5,444 nt of DNA from a bacterium (GTDB lineage: Bacteria > Vulcanimicrobiota > Vulcanimicrobiia > Vulcanimicrobiales > Vulcanimicrobiaceae), in assembly GCA_021807645.1 (NCBI GenBank), contig JAKBCP010000071.1, positions 1 to 5,444 on the forward strand, written 5' to 3'. This document shows positions 1 through 5,444 of this stretch, piece after piece. Position 1 is the first letter of the stretch. Each line of letters begins with the position of its first letter. Below the pieces are notes generated by a model. The model made no database searches. It was not told the origin of the DNA and was given only the letters and a program-made list of their open reading frames with translations. A program made the position numbers and the translations under genes.

Positions 1-756
1 CGGCCCGATGGGCGGGCGGCCCTGTTGCTCCACGGCCTGACCGCGAGTCCGGGGCAGATGGAACGGCTCGCACGGATCCTCGCCGGGCGCGGCTATGCGG
101 TGGTGGTGCCGCGGCTCCCCCGGCACGGCCGCCGCGATCGCCTGACCGCGGAGCTCGCAAAACTCGATGCCGTCGAACTCATCGATCGCTGCAATCTCGC
201 CCTGGAGGCAGCGCGCGAGCTCGCCGCGCGCATCACCGTCGTGGGTTTCTCGCTCGGCGGTACGCTCGCGCTTCGGCTCGCACATGACGAAACGTTGGAA
301 CGCGCGGTCGCAATCGCGCCGTTTCTCGGTTTCGCCTGGCTTCCGAATCGAGTCGCACCGGTGCTGGCGCGGACAGTTTTGCGACTACCGAACGCGTTTG
401 CCTGGTGGGATCCCATCGCGCGAGAGCGGCAGTTACCCGCGCATGGCTATCCACGCTACAGCACCCATGCAGTGGCGCGCGTATACGGGTTGGCCGATGC
501 GTTGCTTGCCGACGCTCGGCTATCTCCTCCGCGTACGCACGATATCGTTGCCGTCACCAACGATCGCGAAGCGGCCGTCAACAACCGCGCGGTGCGGCGT
601 CTCGTGGCGGCGTGGAGGGCGTCGGGTGCGGTCGGCATTCGCGAGGAGCGGTTGCGCGGGCTACGGATCTCGCACGATATCATCGAGCCCGAACGACATC
701 CAGAGCTCGCCGATCGCGTCCTGCCGTTATTGTTGCAGATCGTGACCGACACGTGA
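1..756 (+). CDS. alpha/beta hydrolase (esterase/lipase-like), 5' partial
   Basis: Serine hydrolase of the alpha/beta fold, probably a cytoplasmic carboxylesterase or monoacylglycerol-lipase-like enzyme; the substrate is not known. The frame is open to base 1, so the start lies upstream of the window; a TTG at 25 is in frame but falls inside the first core strand and would remove part of the fold. Numbering residues from base 1, I see the oxyanion-hole motif LLLHGLT (8-14), the segment LPRHGRRDRLT (39-49), the nucleophile elbow GFSLGG with Ser84, a cap-region WWDP (135-138), the probable acid Asp188 in NDREAAVNN, and the probable base His225 in SHD. The gene ends in a GTGA overlap with the next gene, a clear paralogue that shares these motifs in the same order. 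The missing N-terminus is probably some tens of residues, judging from the paralogue. The fold is secure; the exact activity is not. Confidence 0.93.
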   Translation, partial: RPDGRAALLLHGLTASPGQMERLARILAGRGYAVVVPRLPRHGRRDRLTAELAKLDAVELIDRCNLALEAARELAARITVVGFSLGGTLALRLAHDETLERAVAIAPFLGFAWLPNRVAPVLARTVLRLPNAFAWWDPIARERQLPAHGYPRYSTHAVARVYGLADALLADARLSPPRTHDIVAVTNDREAAVNNRAVRRLVAAWRASGAVGIREERLRGLRISHDIIEPERHPELADRVLPLLLQIVTDT

Positions 757-1634
757 ACGACTCTTTCGAAGAAGGGCTCGTCGCGCTTGCCCGAATGCAA
801 GCGCTCGACGGGCCCGATATTCTTTCGACGGCGCGTACCAAGGCGTGGTTACATGGCCGACGCCGCCCGCTCTGCGTAGTGCTGCTTCACGGGTTAACGA
901 ATAATCCGGCGCAGTTTTCGGCATTCGGTCCGGCGCTGCACGAGCGCGGAGCGAACGTCATCGCCGTTCGGCTTCCGCATCACGGCGAGAGCGATCGCCT
1001 CACGAAGAAACTCGCGTCGTTGAAAAGTACGGAACTCGTCAAAACACTCGACGACGCGCTCGATATCGCTGCGATGCTGGGCGAACAGGTTGCGGTGATG
1101 GGGCATTCGACCGGCGGAACGCTCGCTGCGTACGCGGCGCAGTTCCGCAGCGGCATCGCGCTTGCGATACCGGTCTGCCCGGGCTTCGCGGTATTACGCT
1201 TTTCTCGCCCGGTGAGCCGCGCGATCATGCTCGGCGCGCGGATCGTCCCGAACGTGCACGTTTGGTGGGATCCCGATTTGCGCGAGCGTTTCCGTCCGGC
1301 GACGGCATACCCGCGTTTCCCGACGCGCGCGGTCGCCGCGGTCATGCGTGTCGCCGATGCGACTTTTCGGACCGCACGGCGGAGCGCTCCGCTCGCTCGA
1401 AAAATTCGCGCGGTCGTCGTCGCGCGCGACCCGGCGGTGAATAACCTCGCGACCCGCAGGCTCGTCGAACGATGGAGCGAACGCGGCGCCGATGCAACGT
1501 ACCAAGAGCTGGAAACCGAGCCGTTGAATCACGACCCATTCGATCCCGATTCGCCGCGCGCGCGGACCGAGAAAACGTATCCCGTGCTGCTCGCGCTCTT
1601 CGATGAATTGCTCGAAGGAGCGCCGCAAGGATGA
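753..1634 (+). CDS. alpha/beta hydrolase, paralogue of the preceding gene
   Basis: Second serine hydrolase of the alpha/beta fold, 293 residues, with no visible signal peptide, so probably cytoplasmic. I chose GTG at 753 because it overlaps the previous stop as GTGA. No good ribosome site precedes it, which fits translational coupling. An in-frame ATG at 795 is the alternative; an ATG at 405 is also in frame but would overlap the upstream gene by about 350 bases with Arg-rich nonsense. Motifs: LLHGLT (44-49), LPHHGESDRLT (74-84), nucleophile elbow GHSTGG with Ser119, WWDP (171-174), YPR (187-189), probable acid Asp226 in RDPAVNN, probable base His260 in NHD. The region between Ser and Asp, which holds WWDP, is likely the substrate-covering cap. 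The gene ends in an ATGA overlap with tag. The substrate is unknown; an acyl ester or lipid is the family-based guess. Confidence 0.93.
   Translation: MNDSFEEGLVALARMQALDGPDILSTARTKAWLHGRRRPLCVVLLHGLTNNPAQFSAFGPALHERGANVIAVRLPHHGESDRLTKKLASLKSTELVKTLDDALDIAAMLGEQVAVMGHSTGGTLAAYAAQFRSGIALAIPVCPGFAVLRFSRPVSRAIMLGARIVPNVHVWWDPDLRERFRPATAYPRFPTRAVAAVMRVADATFRTARRSAPLARKIRAVVVARDPAVNNLATRRLVERWSERGADATYQELETEPLNHDPFDPDSPRARTEKTYPVLLALFDELLEGAPQG
1614..1620 (+). promoter_or_regulatory. ribosome binding site of tag
   Basis: GAAGGAG lies 10 bases before the ATG at 1631, inside the last codons of the upstream hydrolase gene. It supports 1631 as the start of tag and allows initiation independent of pure coupling. 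Confidence 0.7.
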
Positions 1635-2200
1635 AACCGATCGTACGATGTGCCTGGGCGAACAGCGATCTCTCGATTCCCTATCATGACGGAGAGTGGG
1701 GCGTCCCCTCGCACGACGATCGACACCTCTTCGAGATGCTCGTGTTGGAAGGCGCTCAAGCGGGTTTAAGTTGGGAGACTATCCTGCGCAAACGAGAAGT
1801 GTACCGCCGCCGGTACGAGAATTTTGAACCCGAGATCGTCGCCGGCTTCGGTTCGCGGCAGATCGAAGCGATGATCTCCGATGCCGGCTTGGTGCGAAAC
1901 CGACGGAAGATCGAATCGAGCATCGAGAACGCGCGAGCCTATCTCGAGATTGCGCGAACCCATGGATCGTTTTCGCAATGGCTCTGGGCGTACGTCGACG
2001 GGCGACCCATCGTCACCCATCGGCCCCGCGGCGAAGCCTTGCCGGCGAGCACCGAGCTCTCAACGCGGATCGGGAAGGATCTGCACGCGCGCGGCTTCCG
2101 TTTTGTCGGCCCCACGATCGTCTATTCGTACCTCCAAGCGGTCGGCATCATCGACGACCATAGTGCCGATTGCTTTCGTGCCGAAGCGAGCGCAAGGTAG
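1631..2200 (+). CDS. tag: DNA-3-methyladenine glycosylase I
   Basis: Cuts the N-glycosidic bond of 3-methyladenine in alkylated DNA, leaving an abasic site for base-excision repair; cytoplasmic. At 189 residues it has the normal family length and aligns from end to end with E. coli Tag as I remember it. The zinc-site residues known for Tag are all present: Cys7, His19, His177 and Cys181, the last two with the family's H-x3-C spacing. The segments RCAW (6-9), YHDGEWGVP (18-26) and LEGAQAGLSW (39-48) carry the base-pocket residues Tyr18, Glu40 and Trp48. The helix-hairpin-helix core is followed by RGFRFVGPTIVYSYLQAVG (154-172), typical of the family. The start overlaps the hydrolase stop as ATGA and has a GAAGGAG site. 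Nothing looks damaged. Co-transcription with two hydrolases is unusual in my knowledge and may not reflect a shared pathway. Confidence 0.98.
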   Translation: MKPIVRCAWANSDLSIPYHDGEWGVPSHDDRHLFEMLVLEGAQAGLSWETILRKREVYRRRYENFEPEIVAGFGSRQIEAMISDAGLVRNRRKIESSIENARAYLEIARTHGSFSQWLWAYVDGRPIVTHRPRGEALPASTELSTRIGKDLHARGFRFVGPTIVYSYLQAVGIIDDHSADCFRAEASAR

Positions 2201-2250
2201 AGGAGCCTTCGAGCGGGCGTTTAACGTTGCGCCTCCTATCGCACTTCTTT

Positions 2251-3024
2251 ATGAAAGGTCTCTCCGTGAAAACGCTCCTACGATGCAGCGCGGTTTTTCT
2301 TGTTGTTTTCGCGCTCGCGCGCCCGGCCGGCGCTGCGACCACGCGTATCGAAGTACGCGCGCTTCTCGTGAGCGGGACGCACGTCGAGAACGGCAGCACG
2401 TCGACGGTCTCGTTGGCACCGGCGCCGATTCTCCGGGTAACGACCTCCGAAAAGCGATGGGCGCTCTTCGCCGAGTTCACTTCATCGTTCGGCCATACGC
2501 CGGTCAGTTCGACCGACTCGTTTAGTAATGGCCCGTCGAGCATCCAAGCATCCTATCTCAACGCCGCGTTGCGTTATCGCATCAACGCGATGACTGCAAT
2601 TGGGATCGGGGAATCAATTATCAATCAAAACTCGATATACCCACCGATCGGACTTTTCGGCGAATCAAGCGCAGAAGCGTCGCGCCTGGTCGGCATGCGC
2701 TATGAAATTCGAAGCAAGATTTATTCGACCATCCACTCGCGGTGGCACGTCGATCTTGCCGTCAATCCGCACCTCTCTGCGAACCTCACTCAATACGAAC
2801 CGACCAACGATGCCGATGGTGACGAAGGCGTCAGGTTCTCCAACCCCGAGGTTGGTTCGCAGGTGGACGCCGCGCTCTCCAATCGCGTTCGCAATCGTCG
2901 CTATTCGCTCACCTACGGAATTCGGTACATCAACCTCTCGATGTTCTTCCCCTATCACCGGCTCGCCGATCGCGATGCCCTGATCATTCCATTTATCGGT
3001 ATCGCTCGTTCGTTCGGGCACTAG
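2251..3024 (+). CDS. exported protein, probable outer-membrane beta-barrel, function unknown
   Basis: I do not recognise this family. From ATG 2251 it has 257 residues. Residues 1-28 look like a Sec signal peptide: Lys2 and Lys7, then a hydrophobic run (SAVFLVVFALA), then a likely cleavage site after AGA (26-28). The mature part has no long hydrophobic helix. It shows alternating hydrophobic/polar stretches typical of beta-strands, for example around 59-80, 99-123, 145-172, 202-231 and 244-257, and ends in IIPFIGIARSFGH, like the closing strand of an outer-membrane barrel. An Asp-rich loop, DADGDEG (187-193), could be surface-exposed. The start is uncertain: GTG at 2266 has GAAAGG seven bases before it and would give 252 residues with an intact signal peptide. 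It begins 50 bases after tag and is followed 32 bases later by another exported protein. A soluble secreted beta protein is the alternative. Confidence 0.85.
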   Translation: MKGLSVKTLLRCSAVFLVVFALARPAGAATTRIEVRALLVSGTHVENGSTSTVSLAPAPILRVTTSEKRWALFAEFTSSFGHTPVSSTDSFSNGPSSIQASYLNAALRYRINAMTAIGIGESIINQNSIYPPIGLFGESSAEASRLVGMRYEIRSKIYSTIHSRWHVDLAVNPHLSANLTQYEPTNDADGDEGVRFSNPEVGSQVDAALSNRVRNRRYSLTYGIRYINLSMFFPYHRLADRDALIIPFIGIARSFGH

Positions 3025-3047
3025 GAGCTCTGCCGGGCGACCCGAAC

Positions 3048-3052
3048 GGAGG
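3048..3052 (+). promoter_or_regulatory. ribosome binding site of the 3057 gene
   Basis: GGAGG ends four bases before the ATG at 3057, in the 32-base gap after the barrel-like gene. The spacing is short but the match is strong, and it fixes the start of the downstream small secreted protein. Confidence 0.65.
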
Positions 3053-3056
3053 ACGG

Positions 3057-3533
3057 ATGCTTGCATCGCTTGCGCTGGTAGCGGCGGTCGTCGCCCCGGC
3101 AAAATCCTCGAACGCGTTCCTCACCGATTTCGCCGGCTCGTGGCGCTGTAGCGCGAAGGGCGAGCAGCCCTCGCTCTGGCGCATCGGCCGCGTTCCCGGC
3201 AGCCGTTGGGTACGCGTCGACTGGGGCATTCGTCCCGACGGCCTTCCGAGCGGGAGTGCGTTTGTCGGCTATATCCCGTCGCGCGGAATCTGGGTCTATC
3301 GCGATTTTCACGGCGGCGGTAGTTATGCGAATATGCATGGTACTCGCGCGAGCGACGGCACCTGGAGTTGGAGCGGCCCGTTCTATCCCTACTCGGCTGC
3401 GCGCGGGAGCGCACCGCTCGCCGGGCGCATTACCTGGAAACGCAGCGATGCGAGGCACGTCGTACGCACCTTCGCATCGCTGGAACGCGGCACGCTCGTG
3501 CCGCACGGCGGTGACGTCTGCACCGCGCAGTGA
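3057..3533 (+). CDS. small secreted Trp-rich protein, lipocalin-like, function unknown
   Basis: Unrecognised protein of 158 residues. Residues 1-20 are hydrophobic (LASLALVAAVVAP) and end in SNA, a plausible signal-peptidase site. Odd for a signal peptide, there is no basic residue before the hydrophobic core, so export is likely rather than certain. The mature part begins FAGSW (25-29), a G-x-W opening like that of lipocalin-type barrels and of small proteins that measure as 'sample, wash, residual' beta folds. Eight Trp residues (29, 41, 51, 56, 79, 103, 105, 127) are spread along the sequence, and Gly/aromatic-rich stretches (DFHGGGSY 83-90, GTWSWSGPFY 101-110) suggest beta-hairpins. The only two Cys, 31 and 155, sit near the ends of the mature chain and could form a disulfide that closes a barrel. 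It follows another exported protein by 32 bases and probably shares its transcript. A ligand-binding periplasmic role is a guess. Confidence 0.85.
   Translation: MLASLALVAAVVAPAKSSNAFLTDFAGSWRCSAKGEQPSLWRIGRVPGSRWVRVDWGIRPDGLPSGSAFVGYIPSRGIWVYRDFHGGGSYANMHGTRASDGTWSWSGPFYPYSAARGSAPLAGRITWKRSDARHVVRTFASLERGTLVPHGGDVCTAQ
3487..3504 (+). other. GC-rich inverted repeat near the convergent gene ends
   Basis: GCGGCACG, CT, CGTGCCGC forms an 8-base perfect inverted repeat inside the last codons of the 3057 gene, 27 bases before its stop. It could fold into a hairpin in either transcript at this tail-to-tail junction. No T-run follows on either strand, so it is not a standard intrinsic terminator and may simply reflect coding sequence. 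Confidence 0.25.
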
Positions 3534-3536
3534 CGT

Positions 3537-4028
3537 TTACTTTGCGACTGCCTTCACATCGGCGACGGTAACCGGACTCGCTGCGTTCCCCCACGACGAA
3601 CGTACGTAGGAGATGACGGCGGCGATATCAGCATTCGATAACGTCGATCCCCACGGCGGCATCATGCCGTTGTAGCTCTTGCCTTTCACGGTAATCGCAC
3701 CTTTGAGGCCGTACTTCACGATGTGAATAACCTTCGTTGCATTACCGGTAACCGTTGGGTTTCCGGCGAGCGGAGGAAAGGCTCCGGCGACGCCTTCGCC
3801 CGTTGCTTGGTGACAACTCGCGCAGTTCGTGTTGTAGACGGAAGCTCCGGCGGCATTCGCCGCTGCGGGGCTCGTTGCAGCCATCGGGCTTCCGGCCGGC
3901 GATGCTGCCGCCGAACTTTGCGGTGCGGTGCTTGCAGAAGATGAAGAGCTCGTTGTGCTCTTCGAACATGCGGAGAGGGCGAACAGCAAGCCCGCCGCAA
4001 CGAAACCGATTTTTCGGAGTGAACTCAT
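3537..4028 (-). CDS. lipoprotein class I cytochrome c
   Basis: Monohaem electron carrier, probably held on the periplasmic side by a lipid anchor; its redox partners are not shown. It has 163 residues. The N-terminus is a lipoprotein signal (Arg5, Lys6, hydrophobic core, lipobox LSAC with Cys21). Residues 22-62 are a Ser/Ala/Pro/Thr-rich flexible tether. The haem domain spans about 63-147: CASCH (69-73) binds haem covalently with His73 as axial ligand, then GEGVAGAFPPLAGNP (77-91), and NGMMPPWG (120-127), where Met123 in the M-P context is the likely sixth ligand. The last helix is NADIAAVISYVRSSWGN (132-148). The fold resembles small cytochromes c and the cytochrome domains of quinol, alcohol or cytochrome oxidase systems. 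No oxidase or dehydrogenase gene is next to it. The ATG at 4028 has AAGGAG 12 bases upstream. It lies downstream of the glycosyltransferase gene but may have its own promoter. Confidence 0.95.
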   Translation of the reverse strand: MSSLRKIGFVAAGLLFALSACSKSTTSSSSSASTAPQSSAAASPAGSPMAATSPAAANAAGASVYNTNCASCHQATGEGVAGAFPPLAGNPTVTGNATKVIHIVKYGLKGAITVKGKSYNGMMPPWGSTLSNADIAAVISYVRSSWGNAASPVTVADVKAVAK

Positions 4029-4033
4029 ATTCT

Positions 4034-4080
4034 ATCGGCGCTCCTTTACGCTTGGTACCCCTACGCGTAGCGGCGCCGAT
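4034..4080. repeat. inverted repeat enclosing a 10-base palindrome, cytochrome c leader
   Basis: ATCGGCG (4034-4040) is matched by its reverse complement CGCCGAT (4074-4080) across a 33-base loop. Inside the loop is the perfect palindrome CTACGCGTAG (4061-4070), followed directly by a second one, CGGCGCCG (4071-4078), which overlaps the right arm. All of this lies between the glycosyltransferase stop and the cytochrome start. It could be an operator for a dimeric regulator or an mRNA hairpin near the ribosome site. Short palindromes also arise by chance in GC-rich DNA. Confidence 0.4.
4041..4046 (-). promoter_or_regulatory. ribosome binding site of the cytochrome c gene
   Basis: AAGGAG on the minus strand, 12 bases before the ATG at 4026-4028. 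The match is good but the spacing is somewhat long. It sits next to an inverted repeat that could hide or expose it. Confidence 0.55.
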
Positions 4081-4109
4081 TTGCCTGCTGCGGGTGGGGC
4101 GTCGGCGTT

Positions 4110-5444
4110 CTAATTATAGTGGCGTACCGTGGGCCAAACGGCGGCCAGCGAAGCGCGCGGCTCTTGACAGAGGCGAATGGGAAGATCGTCTTCGTACGGC
4201 ATTCCCAACGGGTTGCTAAAGCGCGCAACGATACGTCGGCGAGCATAGATGCGCGATCCGCCGGGGCAGCGGCTACCGACGGCGAGGATCGTCGCCCCCG
4301 ATGCACCCTGCGTTCCCCACAGCCAATATTGATTGTGCCCGGAAAGCACCGGCGGAATGGTGCCGCGGGCATTAAAAAACTCGATTGCCGATGCCTCGCC
4401 GTAATTTCCCGTGAAGATCGCCGCGCCGATGCGTTGTCGTGCCGGAAGGGCCGCATAGATCTCGGCGACCGTTGCTGCAAGCCGCGGCCAACCATGCATG
4501 TCTGCATAATCTTGGCCGAGCCGTGCTATTTTGTGATTTTCAGAGGCAACGGAGAGATGTAGCGCGCTGCGAAGAAACGCGGTGTAGGCCAGCATTCGCG
4601 GCGTCGAGAGTATAGGCAAGGCGACCGGGATCATCCACGCGGCAAGTACGGGAATCGCGCAAGCGAGTGTTACGCGCTCCCAGGGAGCCTTCAATGCACG
4701 TTCGATTGCAACGGCTCCGAGTGAAATGTATATCGAGTAGATATCGGCCGGGTAATAATTCTTGCCGTGAAACGCGATCATCTCGGCAAGCATCACCAAT
4801 GCCGCGATGCCGAGCCAACGTAGCCTTGGTGTGCGTAGCGCCGAAACGATGCCGACGATCCAGAGCCATGCGAGGAAGGGGTTGGTGAGAACGATCTCCT
4901 GCACGAGGTAGGAAAGCGGCGAGAGAACGACGTTTTTACCGTCGCGGCCTGCCTGGAGCACCTCGAGCATCGGAAAGCCGTGCGTGATTTGCCAAACGAT
5001 ATTGGGCAGAGCGATCGCGAACCCCAAGGCTGCACCATACCAAAAGTACGGCGTTGCAAAAATCCGCCGTTCCTTCGTGAGCGCGAGGGCGAGTGCGAGT
5101 GCGAACGCGAAAAAGACGACGCTATATTTTCCCTCGAACGAAGCTCCGAGCGTCGCTCCAACCGCGAGCCACAGGCGCGGCGACGCTCCGTCGACGATCC
5201 GCAAAAGGTAGAGCGCGGCGAGAGGCCAGAGCCAGAGCCCGACCATATCGGGGCCGACTTGCGCGCCAAAGAGCGCGAGAACCGGGGTCAGGCCGGCAGC
5301 GACTGCGGCGATCGTCGCGGCGAAGGTGCGGCCTCCGAGATGCGTGACGATCCGAACCGTGACGAATATCGATCCGGCCGCGCAGAGTGCGGCCGTTGCG
5401 CGTAGGGCAAACAACGAGATGCCGAAGATCTGCGAACCGGCGGC
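4110..5444 (-). CDS. family 39 glycosyltransferase (PMT_2/ArnT-like), 5' partial
   Basis: Integral inner-membrane enzyme that, by family, moves a sugar from a polyprenyl-phosphate donor to a lipid, protein or polysaccharide acceptor on the outer face of the membrane; the acceptor here is unknown. The frame is open through the window edge (444 residues visible). A TTG at 5414 is in frame but lies inside the conserved FGISLFALRATAAL region, so it is not the true start. Probably 60-90 N-terminal residues are missing, including the loop with the catalytic acidic residues. Numbered from the edge, hydrophobic segments occur near 11-30, 42-60, 64-84, 91-121, 136-152, 181-204, 208-224, 235-248 and 259-280. 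HGKNYYPADIY (226-236) and NIVWQITHGFP (148-158) match the family. The C-terminal soluble domain has DYADMHGWPRLA (312-323) and GNYGEASAI (346-354), typical of this subgroup. The stop is 81 bases before the cytochrome start. Confidence 0.92.
   Translation of the reverse strand, partial: AAGSQIFGISLFALRATAALCAAGSIFVTVRIVTHLGGRTFAATIAAVAAGLTPVLALFGAQVGPDMVGLWLWPLAALYLLRIVDGASPRLWLAVGATLGASFEGKYSVVFFAFALALALALTKERRIFATPYFWYGAALGFAIALPNIVWQITHGFPMLEVLQAGRDGKNVVLSPLSYLVQEIVLTNPFLAWLWIVGIVSALRTPRLRWLGIAALVMLAEMIAFHGKNYYPADIYSIYISLGAVAIERALKAPWERVTLACAIPVLAAWMIPVALPILSTPRMLAYTAFLRSALHLSVASENHKIARLGQDYADMHGWPRLAATVAEIYAALPARQRIGAAIFTGNYGEASAIEFFNARGTIPPVLSGHNQYWLWGTQGASGATILAVGSRCPGGSRIYARRRIVARFSNPLGMPYEDDLPIRLCQEPRASLAAVWPTVRHYN
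4113..4118 (-). promoter_or_regulatory. candidate -10 box of the cytochrome c gene
   Basis: An exact TATAAT on the minus strand, formed by the last two sense codons (TAT AAT) of the glycosyltransferase gene, about 85 bases before the cytochrome ATG. Transcription would start near 4106 and give a leader of about 78 bases. No good -35 element stands at 16-18 bases upstream (the sequence there is close to CCGTTT) and there is no extended TGn. The exact match is uncommon in such GC-rich DNA, but the promoter remains a prediction. Confidence 0.45.
5083..5112 (-). repeat. five imperfect hexamer repeats inside the glycosyltransferase gene
   Basis: On the plus strand the units are GCGAGG, GCGAGT, GCGAGT, GCGAAC and GCGAAA. 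On the coding strand they give an alternating Phe/Leu-Ala run (AFALALALAL, 113-122) in a transmembrane helix. Unit number could change by slippage without shifting the frame. Biased codon use in a hydrophobic helix explains it equally well. Confidence 0.5.

Noticed and set aside
405..752. Long upstream extension of the second hydrolase from ATG 405
   Set aside because: It would overlap the first hydrolase by about 350 bases. Its translation is Arg-rich and unlike the family, whereas GTG 753 gives a neat 4-base overlap and a full-length domain.
1194..1628. Open frame of 144 codons on the minus strand opposite the second hydrolase
   Set aside because: The overlapping plus-strand gene has a complete catalytic triad, while this frame has no recognisable motif.
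2227..2255. Possible promoter TTGCGC-17-TATGAA before the barrel-like gene
   Set aside because: Both hexamers are poor matches, and the start site would fall after ATG 2251. It would work only with the GTG 2266 start.
1881..2525. Open frame of 214 codons on the plus strand spanning the end of tag and the start of the barrel-like gene
   Set aside because: It is a shadow of two better-supported genes, with low-complexity Arg/Ser-rich translation and no recognisable domain.
3021..3506. Open frame of 161 codons on the minus strand opposite the small secreted protein
   Set aside because: The composition is Ala/Arg-rich as expected for antisense of GC-rich coding DNA. The plus-strand gene has a signal peptide and a strong ribosome site.
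1..5444. A defence system, mobile element, CRISPR array or RNA gene
   Set aside because: I read both strands for transposase, integrase, nuclease, toxin-antitoxin or array-like repeats and for tRNA-like folds, and found none. The genes are housekeeping or envelope types.

Overview
This window is a compact stretch of bacterial chromosome, GC-rich by eye, with seven protein-coding genes and almost no spacer. Two of the genes run off the window edges. I see no rRNA, tRNA, CRISPR array, transposase or phage gene. A lipid-anchored cytochrome c and a probable outer-membrane barrel point to a respiring, double-membraned (Gram-negative type) bacterium. Several genes have good Shine-Dalgarno sites. 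I cannot fix the phylum from sequence alone; an uncultured GC-rich soil-type lineage would fit, but that is only inference.

Positions 1-2200 (+) hold a tightly coupled three-gene block. It contains two tandem paralogous alpha/beta hydrolases (the first cut at its 5' end) and then tag, DNA-3-methyladenine glycosylase I. Each junction is a 4-base start/stop overlap (GTGA at 753-756, ATGA at 1631-1634), so the three are probably made from one mRNA. The hydrolases share a full catalytic triad and an unusual set of common motifs. Their substrate is unknown, and the link to alkylation repair may be no more than co-transcription.

Positions 2251-3533 (+) hold two predicted exported proteins of unknown function. 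One is barrel-like and the other is a small Trp-rich protein with a lipocalin-like G-x-W start. They are 32 bases apart and may extend the same operon.

Positions 3537-5444 (-) hold a lipoprotein class I cytochrome c and, upstream of it, a family 39 (PMT_2/ArnT-like) membrane glycosyltransferase whose N-terminus lies outside the window. An exact TATAAT in the last codons of the glycosyltransferase could give the cytochrome its own promoter. The plus and minus blocks converge with stop codons only 3 bases apart.

The content is mostly ordinary. The items most worth a second look are the coupled hydrolase pair, the two unrecognised exported proteins, and the promoter and leader of the cytochrome gene. 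I found no convincing evidence of a wholly new system.
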